Shown piece after piece: positions 18,082-26,676 of a DNA stretch of 64,000 bases; position 1 is the stretch's first letter; each line of letters starts with the position of its first letter. Location of the stretch: positions 1,010,047 through 1,074,046 of the forward strand of contig NZ_WEIC01000001.1 of the NCBI RefSeq assembly GCF_009184395.1, given 5' to 3'. The position numbers were made by a program, and so were the translations under genes. Below the pieces are notes generated by a model. That model was not told the DNA's origin. It was given only the letters and a program-made list of their open reading frames with translations, and ran no database searches. This stretch comes from Amylibacter sp. SFDW26. Its GTDB lineage: Bacteria > Pseudomonadota > Alphaproteobacteria > Rhodobacterales > Rhodobacteraceae.

Positions 18082-18930
18082 GTGCTCTCACATATAAAGC
18101 TCTCAAAACTACTCCTGATCATCTGTGCGACCCTAGTGTCTGCTCAGAGTCTCTCCGCTCAAGGTCTGTCCAGACAGCGCGAAATTTCTCATGTAACGGG
18201 TGATGTATACCGTATGAGAGATGGCGGGCATTATTCTCTTATAACAGTCACCCAAAAAGGTGTTGTTCTAGTTGACCCCTTAAACACAAGAGCGGCGCAA
18301 TGGTTGAAAGCCAATCTAAGCCAAATCACAGATCAGCCTATCACTCACATCATATACAGTCACAGCCATTTGGATCACGCAAGTGGGGGGCGTGTTTTTG
18401 GGGAAACCAAGACCTATGCCCATGAAAAAGCGCCTAAAACCATTGATGGCGTCACGCCATTGGTTCGGTTCGAAAACGACCACACATTCAATGTAGGCCA
18501 GAAACAATTTGAACTAGATTACCTCGGAGCAGGTGGACATGGAGAGGATTCCATATCCGTTATCGTGCGCCCCGAAAATGTTGGTTTTGTTGTTGATGTA
18601 GCAGCTCCAAAGCGCATTCCATCCCTCAGCGAACCGGGGCAATCCGCGATTGCTCAGCTTAATCAGGTAAAACACTTTACATCCAAAAGCTTCACACATT
18701 TTGCAGCGGGTCATGGTCGCATTGGAACACATGCAGATGCTGTTGAATGGGTCACATATCTGGAAAGTAGTATTGACGCTGTTCGCACAGGGTTAAACCA
18801 AGGTAAATCTGACCGTCAGATAATTTCCGACATTATGCAAAAAGACGCAGATTATAGAACATGGCAGCAGTATGGCCCATGGCGTGCAAGTAGCTTAAGG
18901 ATCATCATAAAGGAACTAAAGAACCAGTAA
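18082..18930 (+). CDS. Exported MBL-fold metallo-hydrolase
   Basis: 282 aa from a GTG start, supported by an AGGA site seven bases upstream; there is no ATG in a better position. A Sec signal peptide (about residues 1-27, ending LSAQG) sends it to the periplasm. The metal-binding motif HSHLDH is at 94-99 (H94, H96, D98, H99), with further His residues in 'GAGGHGEDS' and 'FAAGHGRIGTH'. This is the pattern of metallo-beta-lactamase fold hydrolases with two metal ions. Substrate unknown; class B beta-lactamase or quinoprotein-relay roles cannot be separated by sequence here. Convergent with the nitronate monooxygenase gene. Confidence 0.82.
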   Translation: MLSHIKLSKLLLIICATLVSAQSLSAQGLSRQREISHVTGDVYRMRDGGHYSLITVTQKGVVLVDPLNTRAAQWLKANLSQITDQPITHIIYSHSHLDHASGGRVFGETKTYAHEKAPKTIDGVTPLVRFENDHTFNVGQKQFELDYLGAGGHGEDSISVIVRPENVGFVVDVAAPKRIPSLSEPGQSAIAQLNQVKHFTSKSFTHFAAGHGRIGTHADAVEWVTYLESSIDAVRTGLNQGKSDRQIISDIMQKDADYRTWQQYGPWRASSLRIIIKELKNQ

Positions 18931-18939
18931 TAACAGTTA

Positions 18940-19899
18940 TTATTGATATCGTTTTGCCAGAACTTGCTCTGCTTGTTCGACAATCTCATTGATAATGTCA
19001 GCAGCAGGTTTGACACCATGGATCAAACCTGTTGCCTCACCAATAAACACATTTGCAGCATTCGGATCGCCAGCGGCCCATCCCTCAACCCATTGTTGGG
19101 CTGCCTTCGGCGACTCTTTCAAGCCATCCAAATCATCGTGCCATTGATCTGTAAACTCATTATGCAAAACGCGTGCGTTGTAACGATCGGGCCAAGGGTA
19201 ACCACGCGCAACATCAACAACCTTTGATCGTATCGTATCATCCCCATCCGCTTTAATCGCGGCATTCAACATATCAGGATGCACCAAAGCTTCCGATGTT
19301 GCCCAAAACCGTGAGCCAACCAATACACCATCCGCCCCAAGTGCTAAACTGGCAGCCAAGCCACGACCATCTGCGATACCACCTGCGGCACATAGCACAA
19401 CATCGGAGGCGCTGGATGCGATATAATCAGCCACCTCTGGCACGAATGTGAACGTTGCACGTTTTTCACCATGCCCACCCGCTTCTGATCCTTGGGCCAC
19501 GATAACATCAGCTCCCAAATCAATGGCATGTTTGGCATCACGCAAGGTTTGTACTTGGCAAATAAAAGGGACACCAGCTGCCTTAATCGTTTCATTCAGT
19601 GGTTCAGGGTCGTCAAAAGATAAGAACACAGCAGCAGGATTACGATCCAAAACCATATCCAACAAATGCGGTTTTTGTTTTATAGACCAAGTGATGAAAC
19701 CACAGCCCACACTTTGATTACCTGTTGCATCAAACTGTTCATGAACCCAATCTTCATCACCGTAACCACCGCCAATCAAACCAAGACCACCCGCAGCCGT
19801 CACAGCAGACGCAAGTTTACCACCCGCAGCAAAGGCCATTGGAGCCTGTATAATAGGATGTTTCAGCTCAAATTTTTCTGTAAGTTTCGTTTTCATCAT
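18940..19899 (-). CDS. Nitronate monooxygenase family protein (2-nitropropane dioxygenase/FabK-like)
   Basis: About 319 aa, FMN-dependent TIM-barrel. Motifs are 'HPIIQAPMAF' at the N-terminus, 'IVAQGSEAGGHGE' carrying the probable catalytic His, and the phosphate-binding 'AAGGIADGRG' and 'GADGVLVGSRFWATSEA'. The family oxidises alkyl nitronates such as propionate-3-nitronate with oxygen. The ATG at 19899 is preferred because a GGAG site lies 8-9 bases upstream and it avoids overlap with the methyltransferase gene; an upstream in-frame codon at 19929 would overlap that gene's end. A second, differently organised member of this superfamily is at 52728. Confidence 0.8.
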   Translation of the reverse strand: MMKTKLTEKFELKHPIIQAPMAFAAGGKLASAVTAAGGLGLIGGGYGDEDWVHEQFDATGNQSVGCGFITWSIKQKPHLLDMVLDRNPAAVFLSFDDPEPLNETIKAAGVPFICQVQTLRDAKHAIDLGADVIVAQGSEAGGHGEKRATFTFVPEVADYIASSASDVVLCAAGGIADGRGLAASLALGADGVLVGSRFWATSEALVHPDMLNAAIKADGDDTIRSKVVDVARGYPWPDRYNARVLHNEFTDQWHDDLDGLKESPKAAQQWVEGWAAGDPNAANVFIGEATGLIHGVKPAADIINEIVEQAEQVLAKRYQ

Positions 19900-19910
19900 C
19901 CCTACTCCAA

Positions 19911-20741
19911 TTACGGCTTCATCAGCCAAAGGCTTGTTTCTACAGCACCCTTAAACAACGGTATATCTGCGAGTTTAGTTTGCAAGATCATATTTTCCAT
20001 CCGCGTTGCCACATATGCGCTCGCAAAAACCACATCATACGCACCATTGGCAATCATAGGTCCAAGCGCGTTTTGCTCGTTATATCCACGCCAGAGCCAT
20101 TGCTCTGGATATGGATCAGGTAATAAAACATCATGGATGTGAATCAACACACCCTTTTTCAAAACAGGTAAGATACGGTTTAAAATCATATCCACATCAG
20201 TACCTGGCATTAGAATATGGCTAGAATCAAAAAAAGCGATATCACCAGCTTCTAAATTGGCAAACATCGTCAGATGCGTCTCATTCAACAACTCAGCTTG
20301 CCATGTGATCGGCAATGTCTTGATCTTAGCACGTGGAAATGGATCGATCGCAATTTGAGTGCAATCCAGCCCAGCATCTTTCGCAGCTTGCGCCATAAAC
20401 CGTGTTGAATGACCGGACCCAACTTCGATGATTGTTTTCGGCTTATGTTGACGCACCAAACCATAGGCAGCTGCCCCATCAAGGCGTGGAAACCAATCCT
20501 GTTGCCATTTTGGGGTGTCTTGAAACCTTGCAAAAACATCCGCATATTCATCTAAAGACTGGCAAAACGTCGTGAAAACATCTTGTTTCGCGTCAAACAC
20601 CGCTTCCAGTTCTTTATAAACAGGCTGGGTATCTGGAACGCTCTCTGCATAGCGATATGGGATAAAGAACCCACGCGCGGGTAAACCCATAATTGTTTGC
20701 AACCCAAACCGAAAACGACGCCAAGCAATACGAGACAACAT
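19911..20741 (-). CDS. Class I SAM-dependent methyltransferase-like protein
   Basis: About 276 aa from the ATG at 20741, which follows a GGAG site by 7 bases; an in-frame TTG at 20753 would include that site. The central 'TIIEVGSGHSTRFMAQA' is a SAM-binding motif I with an acidic residue before the glycine-rich turn, and 'GDIAFFDSSH' and 'GVLIHIHDV' resemble the later strands of cephalosporin-hydroxylase/O-methyltransferase-like folds. Substrate is not known. It is co-oriented with, and 11 bases upstream of, the nitronate monooxygenase start, so the two may be co-transcribed. Confidence 0.7.
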   Translation of the reverse strand: MLSRIAWRRFRFGLQTIMGLPARGFFIPYRYAESVPDTQPVYKELEAVFDAKQDVFTTFCQSLDEYADVFARFQDTPKWQQDWFPRLDGAAAYGLVRQHKPKTIIEVGSGHSTRFMAQAAKDAGLDCTQIAIDPFPRAKIKTLPITWQAELLNETHLTMFANLEAGDIAFFDSSHILMPGTDVDMILNRILPVLKKGVLIHIHDVLLPDPYPEQWLWRGYNEQNALGPMIANGAYDVVFASAYVATRMENMILQTKLADIPLFKGAVETSLWLMKP

Positions 20742-20940
20742 TCCAAACTCCAAAATAATATATGTCTCCTACGCATTACAATCACGAAAGAACATCTAAT
20801 TTTCCATCTACCCCGTTATAAGCTATTCTAAAACCCACATTCATTCTCAAAAAGTTGATCAATGTTACGATATGGCGGCGCCATTTGCCTTGCCCACCGA
20901 CTGTCTGTAAGGACAAGTTAAGACGACTTTGAGGTACCCA

Positions 20941-22563
20941 ATGACACTATCCCCACGCCGCGCTGCAGATTTCCTAGCCGAACGCTTATATGAAGCAGGC
21001 TGCCGATATGCTTTTGGCATGCCGGGTGGCGAAGTATTAACCCTTGTCGATGCATTGCGCAAAGTCGGGATCGAATTTATCTTGGTGAAGCACGAAAATA
21101 GTGCGGGCTTTATGGCCGAAGGTGCATACCACCGCACAGGTGCCCCTGGTATTTTAGTGGCTACATTAGGGCCTGGCGCCATGAACGGTATCAATTCAAT
21201 TGTAAACGCATACCAAGATCGCGTGCCACTAATCGTTTTGACAGGCTGCGTGGATGAAGATGAAGCCCTGACATATACCCACCAAATCATGGATCACAGT
21301 GCGGTATTCAACTCCATCACCAAAGCAACATTTCGTTTGACGGCTGATGGCGCAGACACCGTTACAGATAAAGCCGTAGCTATTGCAACCGAAGGCCGTC
21401 CTGGCCCTGTGCATATTGATGTGCCTATTTCTGTGGCGGACACACAATCCAAACCAAACCATTTGCGCAGACGCAGCCCAGCAAGCCCACTGGTGCCTGC
21501 CCAGGGCCAAGATTTTATAGAAGCATGTAATTGGATCAATGCGGCCACCAAACCTGTGATGATCATTGGCTTAGATGCGATGAATGACATGTCTGGCGCA
21601 CAAATATTGTCATTTTGCGAAGCTTATAATGTCCCCTTTATGACAACTTATAAAGCCAAAGGTATCGTCCCAGAAGGCCACCCTTTATGCTTGCGCTCTG
21701 GTGGGCTTTCCCCTTTAGCAGACAAACACTTAGTGCCGTTTATTCAATCATCTGACTTGGTCATATGCGTTGGTTATGATCCCATTGAAATGCGCCCTGG
21801 CTGGCGCGATATTTGGGACCCAGCACAAACCAACGTGATAGATATCACAGCAGAGCCAAATCACCACTATATGCACCAAGCCACATTAAACTTTATCGCA
21901 GACACTGGTGCGACGCTGGCCCTGCTATCAGAAAACACAAAGCCAACCACGACATGGCAAAACGGTGAAATTAAAGCGATCAAAGCATCACTAGATAAAG
22001 CATTCCCACACGATGATACATGGGGACCAGCTGCCGTGATTGCAGAATGCCGTGCCAATCTGCCAAAAAACACGCTCGCCACTGCTGACAGTGGCGCGCA
22101 CCGTATCCTTTTGTCTCAGATGTGGGATTGTTATGAACCACGCGGTTTGATGCAATCCTCTGCACTTTGCACAATGGGCTGTGCAGTGCCATTAGCTATG
22201 GGCGCTAAAATTGCTTCCCCTGACCGCCCTATTGTATCCTTCTCGGGTGATGCTGGTTTTTTGATGGTGGCTGGCGAATTAGCGACAGCCGCTGAATTGG
22301 AGATCAAGCCAATCTTTGTAGTCTTCGTTGACGCAAGCCTTGCCCTCATCGAGCTAAAACAACGTCAGCGCCAATTAACCAATCATGCCGTAGATTTCGG
22401 CACACATGATTACGCTGCAATCGCCCGCAGTTTTGGGGGCGCAGGCCACACAGTAGGTTCCCGTGAAGAACTGCAAGAGGCCCTTGCACAAGCGCAAACA
22501 GCAGATACATTCACCTTAATTGCTGCTACGATTGATCGTGGTGATTATGATGATCGTATATAG
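20941..22563 (+). CDS. Thiamine-pyrophosphate enzyme, acetolactate-synthase-like
   Basis: About 540 aa with the three domains of the ALS/decarboxylase superfamily. The catalytic glutamate is E52 in 'KHENSAGFMAEGA', and 'GPGAMNGINSIVNA' is the typical second block. The TPP/Mg site, GDG in most relatives, is read as G436-D437-A438 here, and the downstream Asn of the Mg-binding pair appears as VDASLALIELKQ, so the metal ligands are altered. The ATG at 20941 follows a GAGGT site; the in-frame TTG at 20929 does not. It is 14 bases before a CaiB/BaiF CoA-transferase gene, an arrangement like oxalyl-CoA decarboxylase/formyl-CoA transferase pairs, but the sequence is not clearly oxalyl-CoA decarboxylase. 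Reaction unknown. Confidence 0.72.
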   Translation: MTLSPRRAADFLAERLYEAGCRYAFGMPGGEVLTLVDALRKVGIEFILVKHENSAGFMAEGAYHRTGAPGILVATLGPGAMNGINSIVNAYQDRVPLIVLTGCVDEDEALTYTHQIMDHSAVFNSITKATFRLTADGADTVTDKAVAIATEGRPGPVHIDVPISVADTQSKPNHLRRRSPASPLVPAQGQDFIEACNWINAATKPVMIIGLDAMNDMSGAQILSFCEAYNVPFMTTYKAKGIVPEGHPLCLRSGGLSPLADKHLVPFIQSSDLVICVGYDPIEMRPGWRDIWDPAQTNVIDITAEPNHHYMHQATLNFIADTGATLALLSENTKPTTTWQNGEIKAIKASLDKAFPHDDTWGPAAVIAECRANLPKNTLATADSGAHRILLSQMWDCYEPRGLMQSSALCTMGCAVPLAMGAKIASPDRPIVSFSGDAGFLMVAGELATAAELEIKPIFVVFVDASLALIELKQRQRQLTNHAVDFGTHDYAAIARSFGGAGHTVGSREELQEALAQAQTADTFTLIAATIDRGDYDDRI

Positions 22564-22576
22564 ATAGGATAGCAAA

Positions 22577-23761
22577 ATGGCAGGCGCACTTCATGGATTG
22601 GTGGTCTTAGACCTATCGCGTATTTTAGCGGGACCAACCGCCACCCAAATGCTGGGCGACCTTGGGGCAACAATCCTGAAAATCGAAAACCCAAAAACAG
22701 GTGGCGATGATACGCGCGCTTGGGGGCCTAATTATGCCGTTGGGCATGACGGCGAGAAAACCGATCTAAGCGCCTATTTCATGTGCGCCAATCGTAATAA
22801 AAAATCTATCGCCGTAGATATCGCAACCGAAGAAGGCCAGAATATTATTCGCCAATTGGCAGCACGTGCAGATATTGTGATTGAAAATTTCAAACCAGAT
22901 GGATTGAAAAAATACGGCCTTGATCATGAGGCTTTGCTCAAAGCACACCCTGAATTGATCTATTGTTCTATTTCAGGCTTTGGCCAAACAGGCCCAAACC
23001 GCTTAAAACCAGGTTACGATCTTATGGCCCAAGGCTATGGCGGTATAATGAGCCTGACGGGTGACCCCGAAGGTGTCCCAACAAAAGTGGGTGTTGGCAT
23101 CGCAGATGTGATGTGCGGAATGTATGCCACCATCGGTATTTTGGCAGCCCTGCGTCACCGCGATAAAACAGGCGAAGGTCAACATATTGATGTGGCATTG
23201 GTCGATACGCAAATGGCTTGGCTAATCAACGAAGGTACAAATTTCCTGACTTCAGGACAGGTTCCAGAACGGCGCGGCAACGGTCATCCAAACATTGTGC
23301 CCTATGACGTATTTGAAGCAAATGATGGCCATATAATTGTCGCCGTTGGCAATGACGCTCAATTCGCAAGGTTCTGTGACTTCATCGAGATGCCTGAACT
23401 GGCCCAAGACGATGCTTATAAAACCAATGTCGCCCGTATCGAAAACCGTGTGGCACTAAAAGCGCTTATCAGCCCGCCATTGATGCAATACGCAATGGCA
23501 GAGATCATTGAAGGCTTGGAAAGCCTAAAAGTACCCGTCGGTCCAATCAATACTGTCAAAGGCGCATTAGAGTCGGATCAAGCCATTGCGCGCAACATGG
23601 TTCGCACCATGCCCCATGATGCAGTGAAGAATGGAAATGTTTCAGTTTTGGGGAACCCACTACATTTTTCTCGCACACCTGTAACATATCGTTCTGCCCC
23701 TCCAAGCTGTGGCCAGGACACTGATGAAGTGCTGGAAAAGTACACAAACAAGCAAAAATAA
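22577..23761 (+). CDS. CaiB/BaiF family (class III) CoA-transferase
   Basis: 394 aa. Family III transferases move CoA between carboxylic acids through an aspartyl-CoA intermediate. The N-terminal 'VLDLSRILAGPTATQMLGDLGA' region (residues 9-30), the 'RNKKSIAVDI' segment and the 'YDLMAQGYGGIMSLTG' block are canonical; the catalytic aspartate is probably D177 in 'IADVMCGMYA'. An AGGA site precedes the ATG. It is co-transcribed with the TPP enzyme (13-base gap) and probably activates that enzyme's substrate or recycles its CoA product. The acids involved cannot be named. Confidence 0.88.
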   Translation: MAGALHGLVVLDLSRILAGPTATQMLGDLGATILKIENPKTGGDDTRAWGPNYAVGHDGEKTDLSAYFMCANRNKKSIAVDIATEEGQNIIRQLAARADIVIENFKPDGLKKYGLDHEALLKAHPELIYCSISGFGQTGPNRLKPGYDLMAQGYGGIMSLTGDPEGVPTKVGVGIADVMCGMYATIGILAALRHRDKTGEGQHIDVALVDTQMAWLINEGTNFLTSGQVPERRGNGHPNIVPYDVFEANDGHIIVAVGNDAQFARFCDFIEMPELAQDDAYKTNVARIENRVALKALISPPLMQYAMAEIIEGLESLKVPVGPINTVKGALESDQAIARNMVRTMPHDAVKNGNVSVLGNPLHFSRTPVTYRSAPPSCGQDTDEVLEKYTNKQK

Positions 23762-24018
23762 GCATGAAATCGGGTTAAAAAGTACATTTTTAACGTCTGG
23801 GATTGTTACATTAATTGTTACAGGCAGTATCTTGCTTACGTCAAATTACGTAAAAAAGCGTATTTTTCCACGAAAACAGCTTAAAAAATGGCCAAAACGA
23901 TTAAAACTATCCTCAAGGCCGGTCAAATACGCGTTATCTGACATTACAGGCTATATTTCTTGAGCTCAGAACATCATAGAGTGCATGAACGAATATGACT
24001 TCATCAAAGGACGCTAGA

Positions 24019-25392
24019 ATGCTTACAGATATCTTCGGGAATGACGTTTCTCTTGAAACAACTGCCGCAGTAGAAAGCTGGAATAAAATGCAGCTTGGTT
24101 TTTTAGCACACGCAGCAATAACTCCCACTCATTTGATGGATGTGATTGAGCGCGAACCGCAGTTTGCAGCAGCACAAGCACTGAAAGGTTTGTTCTATCT
24201 GATGTTAGGTCGCAAAGAGTTGCGACAGACATCTGTTGAAGCAAACGCAGCAGCACAAGCGGCGATGAAACAAGCAATGCCAACAGCCCGCGAACGCGCT
24301 TTTGTAGACGCATTGGGTATGTGGTTATCTGGAAATCCACGCGCAGCACGTGACCGTATTGAAGAAGTGTTGGTTTTTGCTCCGATGGACAGCTTAGCGA
24401 TGAAAATATCACAAGCCATTTCATTCATTCTTGGCGACGCAAACACAATGCGCGGATCAATCGAAAACGTTATCGATACATATGACGCACAACACGCAGG
24501 CCGCGGATATCTTCTGGGCTGCTATGCATTCGCCTTAGAAGAAACAGGCGAATACCGCAGAGCTGAAAAAACAGGCCGTGAAGGCATGTTACTTGCACCT
24601 GACGATGCATGGGGCCTACATGCTGTTGCACACGTTTATGAAATGACGGCGAACTCCAAGGGTGGCCTGGATTGGTTAAGCTCACGTGAAAGCGCATGGG
24701 AACATTGCAACAACTTCCGCTATCACGTTTGGTGGCACAAAGCATTAATGCACTTAGACGAAGGCCAGATCGATGTGGTTATGGATCTTTACGACAATGA
24801 AATCCGCAAAGACAAAACAGACGACTACCGCGACATCTCAAATGCAACCTCTCTCCTCAGCCGTCTAGAGCTTGAAGGCGTCGATGTTGGCAATCGTTGG
24901 GAAGAATTAGCAGATCTATCTGAAAACCGTACTGAAGATGGTTGCCTTATCTTTGCAGATTTACACTATATGTTGGCACTTGTTGGCGGTGATCGTGAGG
25001 ATGCTGTAAAAACAATGATGTCCCGAATGCACAAGGACGCTAAGATGTGCAAATCTGATATCCAAAAAGCAATGGCCGAACCAGGCATTGCAGCCGCCAC
25101 AGGCCTAGAGGCATTTGGCGAATCTGACTATAAAACAGCCTTCGTAAATCTTTCCCAAGCACGTAGAAATATGCAAGACGCAGGCGGCAGCCATGCCCAA
25201 CGTGATGTGTTTGAACGTCTGACAATTGATGCTGGTATTCGCAGTGGGTTCTTGAACGAAGCTGAAGCAATACTCAATGAACGCAAAGCAAAACGTAATG
25301 GAGCAGAAGACACATATGCATCTGTACGCTTCGAAATGATCGCAGCAGGTCGCGGGGATGGCAATCTGTCCTTGCAAATGCCGGCTGAATAA
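24019..25392 (+). CDS. Tetratricopeptide-repeat protein of the TTC38 type
   Basis: About 457 aa, all-helical, no signal peptide. It begins 'TDIFGNDVSLET', then a series of TPR-like helix pairs, with the conserved stretch 'GLHAVAHVYEMTANSKGGLDWL' located near residues 200-225 and 'NNFRYHVWWHKALMHLDEG' just after, which is the best-conserved part of the TTC38 family shared by bacteria and eukaryotes. The ATG at 24019 has an AAAGGA site about 9 bases upstream; the in-frame ATG at 23995 has none. Function is unknown. It precedes opgC by 39 bases on the same strand and may be in the glucan operon. Confidence 0.72.
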   Translation: MLTDIFGNDVSLETTAAVESWNKMQLGFLAHAAITPTHLMDVIEREPQFAAAQALKGLFYLMLGRKELRQTSVEANAAAQAAMKQAMPTARERAFVDALGMWLSGNPRAARDRIEEVLVFAPMDSLAMKISQAISFILGDANTMRGSIENVIDTYDAQHAGRGYLLGCYAFALEETGEYRRAEKTGREGMLLAPDDAWGLHAVAHVYEMTANSKGGLDWLSSRESAWEHCNNFRYHVWWHKALMHLDEGQIDVVMDLYDNEIRKDKTDDYRDISNATSLLSRLELEGVDVGNRWEELADLSENRTEDGCLIFADLHYMLALVGGDREDAVKTMMSRMHKDAKMCKSDIQKAMAEPGIAAATGLEAFGESDYKTAFVNLSQARRNMQDAGGSHAQRDVFERLTIDAGIRSGFLNEAEAILNERKAKRNGAEDTYASVRFEMIAAGRGDGNLSLQMPAE

Positions 25393-25431
25393 ATAAAAAA
25401 GCCCAAAAATCATTAAGTTAGAAGAACACGT

Positions 25432-26670
25432 ATGAGCTTAAAAACGACACCTGCGGGCCCAACAGTTGCACCAACAGCAACCATTCGCGATCCGCGTTTA
25501 GATTTCTATCGCGGCATCGCGATGTTTATTATTTTGTTTGCTCATACCCCCGGTAATTTCTTTACCAGCTGGATACCAGCACGTTGGGGGTTCTCTGATG
25601 CAACGGAAATGTTCGTATTTTGCTCAGGCATGGCATCCGCTATTGCTTTTGGCCGTACATTTGATCGCGCGGGCTGGGTTTTGGGCACAGCACGCGTCGG
25701 ATACCGTGTGTGGCAAGTTTATTGGGCGCACATCGCCATGTTCTTTGCAATCGCGATGATGCTCAGTTTTTGGGACAGCACAGGATTATTTAATAAAGAC
25801 TACACAGGATCACTTAACCTGACCCCATTCTTTAGAGATGCCCAAGAAAACCTAGTTGGCCTTTTCACCCTAACATATGTGCCGAATTATTTCGACATTT
25901 TGCCAATGTATATGGTCATCCTCGTGATGATGCCATTAATCATGGCCTTGTCTCGCGTAAACCTATGGTTGGTAGCGGCTTTCGTAGTTATCGTATGGGT
26001 ATTTGCTCAACGCCTTATTCTTACAAAACATGGATTAGGTGATTTTGCCTTAAACTTACCAGCAGAACCATGGTCTGAGCGTCGCTGGTTCTTTAATCCG
26101 TTCGGTTGGCAACTCGTCTTCTTCACTGGTTTTGCACTAATGTGCGGTTGGATACCTGCCCCACCCGTTAACAAATGGTTAATTGCACTTGCAGCGATCA
26201 TCGTCATCGCAAACATCCCTTTGTCAAACATTGGTGTTCGCGCAATCAACCGCGAATGGTTCGGCGCTTTTGAAAGTAATTGGGTGATCGACTGGCGCGT
26301 TGCTAACAAACAGTTCTTCGATAAGTCAGCTTTTGGCATTCTACGATATGTACAATTCCTATCTCTTGCCTATCTAGGCTGGGTGATTGCAGGCGAAGGC
26401 GGTAAACGCCTTATCGTCACCAGCAAGGAAGGCCTGTCTGTATTGTGGGCAAAGATCATTGCGATCATCATGAAGGTCGGCCAGCAATCCTTGGCAGTGT
26501 TTGTTTTCTCTATGGTTTTCGCGCGTTTCAGCGGTTTCCTGCTGGATCAGATGGGTCGCTCAACCTTCAAGACGACAATGGTAAATTTCCTTGGTATGGC
26601 AACAATCATTCTAGTCGCTTATTTCGTCGCATGGATTAAATCCCAACCGTGGCGCGCAAAAAAGGTTTAA
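25432..26670 (+). CDS. opgC: OpgC-domain membrane acyltransferase for periplasmic glucans
   Basis: 412 aa with about ten membrane helices. The opening 'RDPRLDFYRGIAMFIILFAH' places it in the acyltransferase-3/OpgC family, and 'NYFDILPMYMVIL' is an OpgC-typical segment. In E. coli and Rhodobacter OpgC adds succinyl groups to osmoregulated periplasmic glucans, giving them negative charge. The gene is the first of opgC-opgG-opgH; opgG starts 6 bases after its stop. The donor and the acyl group are inferred from the family. Confidence 0.88.
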   Translation: MSLKTTPAGPTVAPTATIRDPRLDFYRGIAMFIILFAHTPGNFFTSWIPARWGFSDATEMFVFCSGMASAIAFGRTFDRAGWVLGTARVGYRVWQVYWAHIAMFFAIAMMLSFWDSTGLFNKDYTGSLNLTPFFRDAQENLVGLFTLTYVPNYFDILPMYMVILVMMPLIMALSRVNLWLVAAFVVIVWVFAQRLILTKHGLGDFALNLPAEPWSERRWFFNPFGWQLVFFTGFALMCGWIPAPPVNKWLIALAAIIVIANIPLSNIGVRAINREWFGAFESNWVIDWRVANKQFFDKSAFGILRYVQFLSLAYLGWVIAGEGGKRLIVTSKEGLSVLWAKIIAIIMKVGQQSLAVFVFSMVFARFSGFLLDQMGRSTFKTTMVNFLGMATIILVAYFVAWIKSQPWRAKKV

Positions 26671-26676
26671 GTATTA

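Noticed and set aside
20872-20884. Palindrome ATGGCGGCGCCAT upstream of the TPP enzyme gene
   Set aside because: Arms of only five bases with a three-base centre; not above chance without conservation data.
23709-23963. 84-codon frame with a hydrophobic stretch after the CoA-transferase gene
   Set aside because: It starts inside the CoA-transferase gene, has no start codon with a ribosome-binding site in the gap, and the hydrophobic part is what AT-rich DNA gives by chance.
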